From assembly GCF_001905825.1 (NCBI RefSeq), contig NZ_LIVV01000003.1, positions 416,956-480,955 of the forward strand: DNA of 64,000 nucleotides. Direction: 5' to 3'. Positions 43,936-52,242 of the stretch are shown here, one piece after another. The first letter of the stretch is position 1; each line of letters starts with the position of its first letter. The notes under the pieces are model-generated. The model ran no database searches. It was not told where the DNA came from and saw only the letters and a list, made by a program, of their open reading frames with translations. A program made the translations under genes and the position numbers. The stretch comes from Streptomyces sp. CB02009 (GTDB lineage: Bacteria; Actinomycetota; Actinomycetes; Streptomycetales; Streptomycetaceae).

Positions 43936-46359
43936 TCAGCGCACCACCAGGGTCGAGAGGGCGGGTTCTTCGAGGCGTACGGAGCCGGCGTGCCGGCCGG
44001 CCAGGAACGCACGCAGGGCATAGGGCGGCCGGAGCGGTCCGGCGGGCAGTTCACGGACCGTGCGCGGCGAGGCGGCCAGCTCCGCCCCGGTCAGCCGGAC
44101 GAGGACGTCACCGTCCTCGGGGTGCCGGGGGCGCGCGGTGGCGGCGTCGCCGGCGCGGCCGACGAGCACGAGGTCGGGGAGGCCGGGGTGGTCGGAAGGG
44201 TCGGGGAGGTCGGAGGGGTCGGGGAGGCCGGAGCGGGACGCGGTGTCCGGCGTGCCCGCTCCGTCGGGGTCGGGGGAGGAGCCGGGGAGGCCCGCCCCCG
44301 CAGCCGCCCCCACCCCTGTCACCGTCACCTCGACCGCCTCGGCCGTCGCCCTGCGCGCGAGCCCCCGGCGCCGGGTCACCAGCCGGAACGAGACGACGAC
44401 ATCGCCGGGGAGGTCGAGCACGGCGGGGGCCCGCCGGACGACGACGGTCGGCTCGGTGGCTCCTGCGGTCGGGTCCGCGGCTCCGGCGGCGTCCACGGCG
44501 GGCGCCGCGGCCGCGGAGTCCTGCGGGGGCGGCCCGCCGGGCCGCTCGTGGCGGGAGGCGGCGCGCACCCCGATCCGGACGGCGGCCGGACCGATCGGCA
44601 GCCGCAGCCCCTCCCGGAGGTACCGGGAGCGGCTGACCCGGGAGCGGTCCCGGGCGCCCGCCTGCTCCCACTCGACCTCCACCGACCCTGCGTCGGACGG
44701 CCAGTCGAAGACGAGCCGCACCTGTCCGTCGTGCTCGCGCAGTCCCCGGAGGCCGGTCACCGGCGCCGGGATGTCGACGCGGACGGCGGGGCCGACGACG
44801 GCCCGTTCCCCGCGCACGGCGACCGCGACGACCCGCCCGCTGAAGGCGGAGGGCGGGGCCACCGGGTGGGCGGTGCCGTACACGGCCCAGGGGAGCGCGG
44901 CCGGCAGGGCGTCGGTGGGCAGACCGGTGCCTTCGGGCGGCGCCCCCGCCGGGTCGCTCCAGGTCACGAGGCGCACTTCGGCGCCGTCCGCACCGGCGCC
45001 GGCGAAGCGGACACCTCCCTCGGGGTCCGGTTCGGCGGTGAGCGCGGTGACCGCCTCCGGCCACGCGTGGACGACACCGGCGGCCCGCGCCCCGGCGGAC
45101 TCCACCTCGCGGCCCTCGGGAGAGGAGTGGTGGCAGACGACGCGGACGAGGTAGGAGCCGGGGCGGAGTCCGGTGAAGGTGTACGTGTCCTCGTGTGCGC
45201 CCGCGTCGTGACGCGCGAGCACCTTCCCGCCGGGCTCCGGGCCGTCGGCGGCGTGCAGGAGGACCGTCGCACGGGCGGTGCCGGGCGGGAGGTTCCAGCG
45301 GGCCGTGAGCCGCGCGGGCGCGTCGGTGACGGTGAGGTCCTCGGCGTCGGGGGCGACCAGAAGCGGCGCCGAGACCAGCGGCGGGCCGTCGGGGACGCCG
45401 TCGAGCAGCGGGAACACCGCGTACCGCACCAGGGTTCCGCGCCGGGCGCCGTGGTCGACGGCCGTCCCCCGGGCGCCGGGCGCCGGGGAGGTCACGGGGA
45501 CGACGGCCGGCCGGTCCGTGCCGCGGGTGAGGCGGACCGCGCGCCAGCTCCGTCCGTCCGGCACCGGCCACGCGAGGAGGACCCGGTCACCGGAGAGCCG
45601 GGCCGTCAGCGGGGCGGCCTCGGGGCGCCGGGGGCGCTCCAGCATGATCAGGCCGCGTGTCGCCGTGTCGTCGTCGGCGGCTGTCCGGAGGGCGTCGAGG
45701 TAGTGCGTACGGGCCGGTTCCGTGTCCTGGGCGGCACGTGCGGCGGCGAGGGAGCGGTCGCAGCGGCCGAGGCGGCGGCCCAGCCGGGAGGCGAGGTGCG
45801 CGAGCGCCGGGTCGGCGCGGACGACGGCGGGGCCCACCGCGTCGAGGGCTCGTGCCGCGGCCCGTAACCGGCGCTGCTGCCAGAGCCCGCCGAGGGACTC
45901 GGCGGCCTTGCGCTGCCGTGCGTCGAGGACGGGCAGGGCGGCGACGGCCAGTTCGAGGAGGGCCGCCTCGGCCGGATCGAGCCCGGAGGCCTTCCGCCGG
46001 AATCCCGACTCCTGAAGGAGTCCGATCAGTTGGTGGAGCAGAACGCGCCGCAGGGCGGACGCGTCGCGGGTCTGGATGTCGGCGAGGAGCCTCAGGAGGG
46101 GTCCCCGCGACGGGTTCGCGTCGGCGAGGGCACGCAGTCGGGCCGCACCGAGGTGGTGGCGCCTGTTCCCGACGCACAGGAAGAGGCCGTCCAGGACGGA
46201 CAGCGTCTCACGGTCCCCGACCAGAATCTCTCCGAAGTGCGCCAGCCCGGCGGCGTACTGAAGGCGCATCAGCTCGCCGTACTCGGGCGCGATCGGGGCG
46301 AGGGGTAAGGAGCCCAGTGCGCCGGGCAGCCCCAAGCCTTCTCCGAACCCCCGTCGCAT
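43936..46359 (-). CDS. Fn3-like repeat protein (SaeA-like), first gene of the GTPase operon
   Basis: 807 residues from ATG 46359 (GAGGGACGGGG upstream). N-terminal helical region (1-240), then several beta-sandwich Fn3-like units: YTFTGLRPGSYLVRVVCHHS, LTARWNLPPGTARATVLLH, GQVRLVFDWPSDAGSVEVEW. A Pro/Asp repeat segment follows near 720. I recall SaeA-type Fn3 domains in such operons but cannot confirm. No secretion signal. It may be the adaptor or sensor. Confidence 0.72.
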   Translation of the reverse strand: MRRGFGEGLGLPGALGSLPLAPIAPEYGELMRLQYAAGLAHFGEILVGDRETLSVLDGLFLCVGNRRHHLGAARLRALADANPSRGPLLRLLADIQTRDASALRRVLLHQLIGLLQESGFRRKASGLDPAEAALLELAVAALPVLDARQRKAAESLGGLWQQRRLRAAARALDAVGPAVVRADPALAHLASRLGRRLGRCDRSLAAARAAQDTEPARTHYLDALRTAADDDTATRGLIMLERPRRPEAAPLTARLSGDRVLLAWPVPDGRSWRAVRLTRGTDRPAVVPVTSPAPGARGTAVDHGARRGTLVRYAVFPLLDGVPDGPPLVSAPLLVAPDAEDLTVTDAPARLTARWNLPPGTARATVLLHAADGPEPGGKVLARHDAGAHEDTYTFTGLRPGSYLVRVVCHHSSPEGREVESAGARAAGVVHAWPEAVTALTAEPDPEGGVRFAGAGADGAEVRLVTWSDPAGAPPEGTGLPTDALPAALPWAVYGTAHPVAPPSAFSGRVVAVAVRGERAVVGPAVRVDIPAPVTGLRGLREHDGQVRLVFDWPSDAGSVEVEWEQAGARDRSRVSRSRYLREGLRLPIGPAAVRIGVRAASRHERPGGPPPQDSAAAAPAVDAAGAADPTAGATEPTVVVRRAPAVLDLPGDVVVSFRLVTRRRGLARRATAEAVEVTVTGVGAAAGAGLPGSSPDPDGAGTPDTASRSGLPDPSDLPDPSDHPGLPDLVLVGRAGDAATARPRHPEDGDVLVRLTGAELAASPRTVRELPAGPLRPPYALRAFLAGRHAGSVRLEEPALSTLVVR

Positions 46360-46634
46360 CCCCGTCCCTCGTGCAAGATCGTCCGGCTACCCGCCGGGGG
46401 TACATCTCAGCAGAAGTCGTGGCGCTGTGCAGGGAGTTTCGGTCTATTACCGCATGCGCCGGGATGGCTACGCAGCGTGCCGGCACGGTTCGTCGTGGCT
46501 GGTCGAGGGCGTGGCGGCCCTACCGCGGAGGTCGCCGCGGACGGCTCCCTGACGCCCCGCAAGGACAAGCCCGTTCTGCGCCCGGCCGCGCGGGACAACT
46601 ACGATCATCCGTGGATCAAGGTGAGGAGCCTCCT
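46360..46634. other. Low-GC intergenic region with a possible toxin remnant
   Basis: Between the divergent GTPase operon and the SUKH-3 gene. The part from about 46400 to 46620 is AT-richer than the surroundings. A GTG-started frame from 46477 has acceptable GC3 (VVAGRGRGGPTAEVAADG, then AARDNYDHPWIK) but runs 196 nt into the SUKH-3 gene, so it is not accepted as a gene; it could be the eroded end of a toxin. It should hold both promoters. Confidence 0.5.
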
Positions 46635-47111
46635 TTGCCCCATCTCAGAGTTCCGGCGGACGTCGACGCCTGGTTCGCCGAATACGGCTGGTCTCCCGGC
46701 CGGAACGTGGCCGAGCAGGCTTCGGCGTTCGCAGAGGAGGCCGTCGAGGAGAGCCGGAAGCGCGGGTTCCCGGTCGTGCCGTTCCCCGCCGCGACGGACT
46801 TCCTCGCCGAGCACGTCGGGCTCCGGGTGATGCACGACGTCCAGCGTGACGACTACGTCGACTTCAGGACCGCTCCCGTCTGGGGCCATCTCTTCGAGGA
46901 CATGGCGGAGCTGAGCCGCAGGCTGGACGTGCGGCTTTTCCCGATCGGCTGGGACTCCACGGACGGTGAGGTGTACGTCATCGACGAGCGGGGCCGGTTC
47001 TTCTGCATGCACCACACCGGCGACTACTTCATGGGAACCGGCAAGCACGAGGCGATGATCGGCCTCTACCGGTTTCCCATGCGGGACGCGGAGGACTTCT
47101 ACGTCGTCTGA
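46635..47111 (+). CDS. SUKH-3 domain immunity-type protein
   Basis: 158 residues from TTG 46635, chosen for GAGGAG 6 nt upstream and because protein similarity begins there. Features: VDAWFAEYGWSPGRNV, AEEAVEESRKRGFPVVPFPAA, and LFPIGWDSTDGEVYVIDERG followed by an acidic-to-aromatic C-terminus (DYFMGTGKHEAMIGLY). SUKH proteins are immunity proteins of polymorphic toxins; no toxin gene is intact here, so it looks orphaned. Confidence 0.85.
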   Translation: MPHLRVPADVDAWFAEYGWSPGRNVAEQASAFAEEAVEESRKRGFPVVPFPAATDFLAEHVGLRVMHDVQRDDYVDFRTAPVWGHLFEDMAELSRRLDVRLFPIGWDSTDGEVYVIDERGRFFCMHHTGDYFMGTGKHEAMIGLYRFPMRDAEDFYVV

Positions 47112-47116
47112 ACCGA

Positions 47117-47902
47117 TCAGTGGACGGAGAAGCCGCCGTCCACGAAGAGGGACTGGCCCGTGACGTACGCGGACGAGGTGCTCGCCAGGAAGACGGCCGC
47201 GCCCGCGAAGTCCTCGGCGAGGCCGTTGCGGCCGACCATCGTGCGGGCCGCCAGCGCGGCCACCTTCTCCGGGTCGGAGGAGAGCCGCTCGTTGAGCGGG
47301 GTCATCACGAAGCCCGGGACCAGGGTGTTGACCGTGACGCCGTACGGGGACCAGGCCTCCGCCTGTGAACGGGCCAGGGACTCCAGGGCGCCCTTGGACA
47401 CCCCGTACGCGCCGCTCTGCACGAACGCGCGGTGCGCCTGCTGGGACGTGATGTGGATGATCCGCCCGAAGCCGCGCTCGGCCATGCCGGGACCGAAGCG
47501 CCGACCGAGCAGGAAGGGCGCCTCCAGGTTCACCGTCATGGTGGTGTCCCAGACCTCGTCGGAGAGGTCGTTCAGCGGGGGACGGAGGTTGATGCCGGCC
47601 GAGTTGACCAGGATGTCCGGCTCGCCGAACACCGCGGCCGCTTCCTCGGCTCCCGCCTTGATGCCCGCACGGGTGCTCAGGTCGGCGCTCACCCAGGAGG
47701 CCCGGCAGCCGTCGGCCGTCAGCTCGTCGACGGCCGCGACGAGCTCCGCCTCCTTGCGCGCGATCACCACGACGCTGGCCCCGGCCCGGGCGAGGGCCCC
47801 GGCGATGGCCCGACCGATGCCGGAACTGCCGCCGGTGACGAGGGCGGTGCGGCCGTCGAGGGAGAAGAGGTCGGAGAGGTAACCGCCGGGCGTCGTGCTC
47901 AT
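47117..47902 (-). CDS. Short-chain dehydrogenase/reductase
   Basis: 261 residues from ATG 47902. Cofactor loop TGGSSGIGRAIA, NSAGIN, catalytic Ser/Tyr/Lys in HITSQQAHRAFVQSGAYGVSKGAL, and C-terminal YVTGQSLFVDGGFSVH. NAD(P)-dependent classical SDR; close to gluconate 5-dehydrogenase-type enzymes but substrate unresolved. Converges with the SUKH-3 gene with 5 nt between stops. Confidence 0.93.
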   Translation of the reverse strand: MSTTPGGYLSDLFSLDGRTALVTGGSSGIGRAIAGALARAGASVVVIARKEAELVAAVDELTADGCRASWVSADLSTRAGIKAGAEEAAAVFGEPDILVNSAGINLRPPLNDLSDEVWDTTMTVNLEAPFLLGRRFGPGMAERGFGRIIHITSQQAHRAFVQSGAYGVSKGALESLARSQAEAWSPYGVTVNTLVPGFVMTPLNERLSSDPEKVAALAARTMVGRNGLAEDFAGAAVFLASTSSAYVTGQSLFVDGGFSVH

Positions 47903-47987
47903 CTGGTCTGTGCTCCTCGCGTCGTGCGTGTACCAGCCCGTCCGCGTGCGGTGGAGGGCGGGTACACGCATCCTGACACAGGGGTTC

Positions 47988-48227
47988 TCAGGCCAGACGG
48001 GCGAGGAACTCCGTCCAGGTGGCGGGGGCCAGCGTGAGCTGAGGACCCTCGGGTCGCTTGGAGTCGCGGACGTGGACGGTGGAGGGACAGGTGGCGATCT
48101 CGACGCAGTCGCCGTCGCCACCGCTGCTGTAGCTGGACTTGTGCCAGGCGAGGGCGACTTCTACGCAGTTGTCGCCGTCACCGCTGCTGTAGCTGCTCTT
48201 GAACCAGGCCAGTTCAGTGGTGCTCAT
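47988..48227 (-). CDS. DUF397 protein with duplicated core
   Basis: 79 residues. The DUF397 motif W-K-S-S-Y-S-S-G-x-C-V-E occurs twice: AWFKSSYSSGDGDNCVEVA and AWHKSSYSSGGDGDCVEIA, then VHVRDSKRPEGPQLTLAPATW. ATG overlaps the XRE stop as ATGA. Small DUF397 proteins partner with XRE/DUF5753 regulators, as in WhiJ-type systems, and act in development or antibiotic control. Confidence 0.92.
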   Translation of the reverse strand: MSTTELAWFKSSYSSGDGDNCVEVALAWHKSSYSSGGDGDCVEIATCPSTVHVRDSKRPEGPQLTLAPATWTEFLARLA

Positions 48228-49057
48228 AGCGCTCCTCGGATCTCCCGCAACAGACTCACGGACTCCTCAGGGGACAGAGCCTGTGCTCGCATCCTGGCAT
48301 ATCGCTGCTGGAGGATGCTGACCACTTTGGGGTCGGAGATGAGTTGGCCGGTGCCCTGCCCCTCGCTGTACGCGTACCAGGCGTTTTCCTCGGTCTCCAG
48401 GAGACACAAGGGGCCACCGAGACCCGCGTGGTACCCGCGGGACTGCGCCATGATCTGGATGTCGATGTTGCGCCGCTTATTGAGTTCGATGATGCGGTCG
48501 ATCTGCTCACGCATGACCTCCGGGGCGGCCACCTGGCGACGCAGCGCGTGCTCCTCGATGATGAAGCTGTAGATCGTCTCCCGGCGCTCCGTGAGAATGC
48601 TCGCTCGCTCCACGCGCGTGACCAGGTTCGACTCGATCTTGTCCTCGCTCATCGCCGGGATTTGCTCCTCGAAGAGCGTCCGGGCGTACGCGGGCGTCTG
48701 GAACAGGCCCGGGACGAGCCGGTTCTCGTAGGTGTACAGAGTCACCGCTAGGGGCTCCAGTTCCGCCCACCCCTCGAACCACTTCGCCAGCCCCGCCCTC
48801 CGGGTCAGGTGCTTGGCCGCCGCCCGGATCACCCCGAACGCATCCAACCGCTCCTCCGCGCGGTCCACGAACTCCTTCGACGGCAGGCGTCGACCCTGTT
48901 CGATCGAGGCGATCATCGGGACCGAGTAGCCCACCTGCGGGGCGAACTGTTCCTGGGTCAGGCTCGCGCGTTTGCGGAGAACCTTGACCACCTCCCCGAA
49001 AGCCTTCAGGCTCTCCGACGTCTCCGGTTCGCTGCCCTTCGGAACCTCGTCCGTCAC
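48224..49057 (-). CDS. XRE-family DNA-binding regulator with DUF5753 domain
   Basis: 277 residues from GTG 49057 (GGAGG upstream). HTH: LRKRASLTQEQFAPQVGYSV followed by IASIEQGRRLPS. DUF5753 domain with LYTYENRLVPGLFQTPAYAR, and LNKRRNIDIQIMAQSRGYH. Paired with the DUF397 gene downstream and a divergent anti-sigma-like HATPase gene, it forms the common Streptomyces three-part regulatory set. Confidence 0.94.
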   Translation of the reverse strand: MTDEVPKGSEPETSESLKAFGEVVKVLRKRASLTQEQFAPQVGYSVPMIASIEQGRRLPSKEFVDRAEERLDAFGVIRAAAKHLTRRAGLAKWFEGWAELEPLAVTLYTYENRLVPGLFQTPAYARTLFEEQIPAMSEDKIESNLVTRVERASILTERRETIYSFIIEEHALRRQVAAPEVMREQIDRIIELNKRRNIDIQIMAQSRGYHAGLGGPLCLLETEENAWYAYSEGQGTGQLISDPKVVSILQQRYARMRAQALSPEESVSLLREIRGAL

Positions 49058-49109
49058 CCCGCCACCTCCGTACCCGTGTGCTCGCGCTGAACGGAACAAG
49101 GCTCACTGA

Positions 49110-49179
49110 TAGTTACGAGTACAGTCCAGAGTGTGAACCCGTACGCTGCGCAGCGTACGGGTTTCTGAGCTGGTAACTA
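49110..49179. promoter_or_regulatory. Divergent promoter with 28-bp palindrome
   Basis: A perfect palindrome (49136-49163, arms 14 nt) is flanked by TAGTTAC (49110-49116) and GTAACTA (49173-49179). Read outwards each flank gives a TAACTA-type -10 hexamer, one for the XRE operon and one for the HATPase gene. A strong candidate for autoregulation by the XRE protein. Confidence 0.75.
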
Positions 49180-49205
49180 CTGTCGGGCGGCGTCACATTG
49201 GCCCC

Positions 49206-49643
49206 ATGACCTCCCCCGCAACCCGCGAAGCGCCCGTCACCGTACGTGTGTTCACCCAGCGCTTCAGCTCGACCCCGCGCGGCGCGCGTCTCGCCCGTCG
49301 GCTTGCCCTCCACCAGCTCGACCGCTGGAAGATTCCCTACGGCTCCGAGACCTCCGACACCGTCGCGCTTCTCGTCGCCGAACTCGCCGCCAACGCCGTC
49401 ACCCACGGCCGGCTGCCCGGGCGCGACTTCGAGCTGACGCTCACGTACGCGCCCGGGCTGCAGCTGCGGATCGACGTCTCCGACACCCGGGGCGAACGCC
49501 GGCCGTCCGCCGCCGTCCCCGGTCTCCTCGACGAGGGCGGCCGCGGTCTGCTCCTCGTCGATGCGCTGGCGTCCCGGTGGTCGGTGCTCGACCGCGTGCC
49601 GGTCGGGAAGACCGTGCGGGCCGAGCTCGAGCTCGGCTCCTGA
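49206..49643 (+). CDS. Anti-sigma-type HATPase domain protein
   Basis: 145 residues. GHKL ATPase with the N-box in LLVAELAANAVTHGR, the G1-like DVSDTRGERRP and GRGLLLVDALASRW; GK in GKTVRAEL. Serine-kinase-like proteins of this size usually control anti-anti-sigma factors or occur with XRE/DUF397 pairs. ATG 49206, divergent from XRE. Confidence 0.92.
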   Translation: MTSPATREAPVTVRVFTQRFSSTPRGARLARRLALHQLDRWKIPYGSETSDTVALLVAELAANAVTHGRLPGRDFELTLTYAPGLQLRIDVSDTRGERRPSAAVPGLLDEGGRGLLLVDALASRWSVLDRVPVGKTVRAELELGS

Positions 49644-49685
49644 CGTACCTTGATCGGCAAGGAACAACCGGAGGAGGCGCGCGAC

Positions 49686-50171
49686 TTGGACGTTCAGGCG
49701 AAGGCAGGCGAGGGGGGCCTGGGGCCGCGGGTGGCCGTCGGGTTCGCGCTGGTGCTCACGCTGGTGCTGGGGGCTCTGTCGGGGCTCGTGATGTATCCGG
49801 CGGCCCAGCACCTGCGCTCTCTCCAGGACGGGCCGCAGGCCGACGCGACGCTCGTGGCCGCCGGCTCGGGATGCTTCCTGGGGGGATGCAAGGTCAGGTT
49901 CGAGGCCGAAGGGCGGACCGTGGTGGCGAACCTCCCTGTGGGGAGCGGCCACGGGGACGACCTGGCCGGTGAACGTCTGACCGTCCGGTACCGGGAGGGC
50001 GATCCGCAGGTGGTCGCTTCCCAGGACGACGTCGGTGGCGGTGGACCGGCCCTGCTCACCGTCCTGTTTGGTGCCAGTGCCGTGCTGTTCCTGCTGGCGC
50101 TGGTGTGGTCGACGGTCACCCTGCGGCGGCAGCGGCGCGCGGAGGCCGTCCAGCCTGCCGTTCCCGTCTGA
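49686..50171 (+). CDS. DUF3592-like two-helix membrane protein
   Basis: 161 residues from TTG 49686 (GGAGGAGG upstream). Membrane helix 1 (VAVGFALVLTLVLGALSGLVM), an extracytoplasmic beta domain with two Cys (GSGCFLGGCKVRFEAEGR), LTVRYREGDPQVVASQD, and helix 2 (LFGASAVLFLLALVWSTV). The layout fits DUF3592; the two cysteines could form a disulfide. Function unknown. Confidence 0.8.
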   Translation: MDVQAKAGEGGLGPRVAVGFALVLTLVLGALSGLVMYPAAQHLRSLQDGPQADATLVAAGSGCFLGGCKVRFEAEGRTVVANLPVGSGHGDDLAGERLTVRYREGDPQVVASQDDVGGGGPALLTVLFGASAVLFLLALVWSTVTLRRQRRAEAVQPAVPV

Positions 50172-50173
50172 GC

Positions 50174-50212
50174 GGGTGTCCGGTCCGTGGGGTCGCCACG
50201 GACCGGACACCC
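50174..50212. terminator. Bidirectional terminator
   Basis: Perfect 17-bp stem (50174-50190 with 50196-50212), loop GGTCG, between the convergent DUF3592 and EF-G paralogue genes. Confidence 0.88.
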
Positions 50213-50217
50213 CTCAC

Positions 50218-52242
50218 TCAGCCGGCCTGGCCCCGCGGCGCCGGAGCGTAACCCGCCGGGCGGGTCGTGAAGGTGCCCCGGCCCTGGGTGCGGCCGCGCA
50301 GGCGGGACGCGTAGCCGAAGAGCTCGGCCAGCGGCACCGTCGCCTCCACCACCGCCGTACCGGAGCGGGTCGTCTGGTCGGTCACCCGGCCGCGGCGGGC
50401 CGCGAGGTCGCCGAGGACCGCGCCGACGGACTCCGCGGGGACGGTGACCGTCACGTCGGCCACCGGCTCCAGGAGCGTCATCTCGCTCGCGCGGAGGGCC
50501 TCGCGCAGCGCGAACCGGCCCGCCGTGCGGAACGCCATCTCCGAGGAGTCCTTCGGATGCGTGGCGCCGTCCGTGAGCGTGACCCTGACACCCGTCACCG
50601 GGTGGCCGCCGAGGGGGCCCTCGACGAGCGCGTCCCGGCAGCCGGCCTCGACCGCGCGGACGTACTCCTGCGGGACCCGGCCGCCCGTGACGGTCGACGC
50701 GAACGCGAACTCCGCCTCCTCGGTGTCCGCGAGCGGTTCGACGTCGATGACGACATGGGCGAACTGGCCCGCGCCACCGTCCTGTTTGACATGGCGGTGG
50801 AGCAGCCCGGTGACGCCCTTCGCCACCGTCTCCCGGTACGCGACCTGCGGACGGCCGACCGTGACCTCGAGGCCCCGGTCGCGCCGCAGCTTCTCCACCG
50901 CGACCTCCAGGTGCAGTTCGCCCAGACCCGACAGGACGGTCTGGCCCGTCTCCGGGTCGGTCCGCACGACCAGCGACGGGTCCTCCTCGGAGAGCCGGGC
51001 GAGGGCCGTCGCCAGACGGCCGGTGTCCGTGCTGCGGCGGGCCTCGACCGCCACCGAGACCACCGGGTCGGCGGTCGTCGGCGGTTCGAGGACGACCGGC
51101 GCGTCCTGGGCGCACAGGGTCGCCCCGGCGCGGACGCCCTTGGGGCCCACGACGGCGACGATGTCCCCGGCGCGCGCCGTGTCGACCTCGGTCGCCCGGT
51201 CGGCCTGGACCCGCAGGATGCGGGCGATCCGCTCGGTGCGGCCGCCGACGGCGTCGAGCACGGTGTCCCCCTTCCCGATCGTGCCCGCGTAGACGCGGAC
51301 GTAGGTCATGCGGCCGGTGGCCGTCGCGCTCACCTTGAACGCGAGCGCGGTGAACGGCGCCTCCGGGTCGGCCGGCACCTCGCCGCGGACCGGAGGCATG
51401 TCGGACGGCGCCGGGAGGTACGCGACGACGGCGTCGAGCAGGGGCTCGACCCCGCGGTTGCGGTACGCGGAGCCGCAGAGCACGACCACGGCCTCGCCGC
51501 TGAGGGTGAGGTCGCGGAGCGCGCCCGTGAGGGTCTCCGCCGAGAGCGCGCCCTCGCCGCAGAACTCCTCCAGGGCACCCGGATGCAGCTCCGCGACGGT
51601 CTCCTCCAGGAGTCGCCTGCGGTGCCGGGCCTCGTCGCGGAGCTCGTCGGGGACCGGCCGGTCGGTGTACGCGTCGGCGCCGTCGGCCCACACGTACGCC
51701 CGCATCCCGACCAGGTCCACGACGCCGGTGAAGCCGTCCTCGCGCCCGATGGGCAGCTGGACGGGCAGCGGCACGGTGCCGAGGCGGGTGCGGATCGACT
51801 CGACGGCGCTGTCGAGCTCCGCGCCCGCGCGGTCCAGCTTGTTGACGAACGCGATGCGCGGGACGCCGTGCCGGTCCGCCTGCCGCCACACCGTCTCGCT
51901 CTGCGGTTCGACACCCGCGACGGCGTCGAAGACGGCCACGGCGCCGTCGAGGACGCGCAGGGAGCGCTCGACCTCGTCGGAGAAGTCGACGTGCCCCGGG
52001 GTGTCGATGAGGTTGATCCGGTGCCCGGCCCAGTCGCAGCTGACGGCCGCCGCGAAGATCGTGATGCCGCGGTCGCGCTCCTGCGGGTCGAAGTCGGTGA
52101 CGGTGGTGCCGTCGTGGACCTCGCCGCGCTTGTGGGTGGCGCCGGTGAGGTACAGGAACCGCTCGGTGACGGTGGTCTTGCCGGCGTCGACGTGGGCCAG
52201 GATGCCGAGGTTGCGGACGCGGTCGACGGGGTGGGTACGCAC
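50218..52242 (-). CDS. Elongation factor G-like protein (EF-G paralogue)
   Basis: 674 residues from GTG 52242. G1 LAHVDAGKTTVTERF, switch II DTPGHVDF, NKxD in VNKLDRAG, then EF-G domains II-V including ADVTVTVPAESVGAVLGDL. It resembles the second EF-G of Streptomyces (fusB-type, I recall SCO6589). It is not close to ribosome-protection proteins, whose switch region differs (here GATHKRGEVHDG). Role: probably a backup translocase or specialised GTPase. No str operon around it. Confidence 0.9.
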   Translation of the reverse strand: MRTHPVDRVRNLGILAHVDAGKTTVTERFLYLTGATHKRGEVHDGTTVTDFDPQERDRGITIFAAAVSCDWAGHRINLIDTPGHVDFSDEVERSLRVLDGAVAVFDAVAGVEPQSETVWRQADRHGVPRIAFVNKLDRAGAELDSAVESIRTRLGTVPLPVQLPIGREDGFTGVVDLVGMRAYVWADGADAYTDRPVPDELRDEARHRRRLLEETVAELHPGALEEFCGEGALSAETLTGALRDLTLSGEAVVVLCGSAYRNRGVEPLLDAVVAYLPAPSDMPPVRGEVPADPEAPFTALAFKVSATATGRMTYVRVYAGTIGKGDTVLDAVGGRTERIARILRVQADRATEVDTARAGDIVAVVGPKGVRAGATLCAQDAPVVLEPPTTADPVVSVAVEARRSTDTGRLATALARLSEEDPSLVVRTDPETGQTVLSGLGELHLEVAVEKLRRDRGLEVTVGRPQVAYRETVAKGVTGLLHRHVKQDGGAGQFAHVVIDVEPLADTEEAEFAFASTVTGGRVPQEYVRAVEAGCRDALVEGPLGGHPVTGVRVTLTDGATHPKDSSEMAFRTAGRFALREALRASEMTLLEPVADVTVTVPAESVGAVLGDLAARRGRVTDQTTRSGTAVVEATVPLAELFGYASRLRGRTQGRGTFTTRPAGYAPAPRGQAG

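Noticed and set aside
46477..46830. GTG-started 117-codon frame across the SUKH-3 start
   Set aside because: It overlaps the SUKH-3 gene by 196 nt in another frame, and the SUKH-3 gene has a strong ribosome binding site. Kept only as a possible remnant.
50218..52242. Tetracycline ribosome-protection protein (OtrA/TetM type)
   Set aside because: Switch and EF-G domain sequence follow EF-G itself, and there is no biosynthetic or resistance context.
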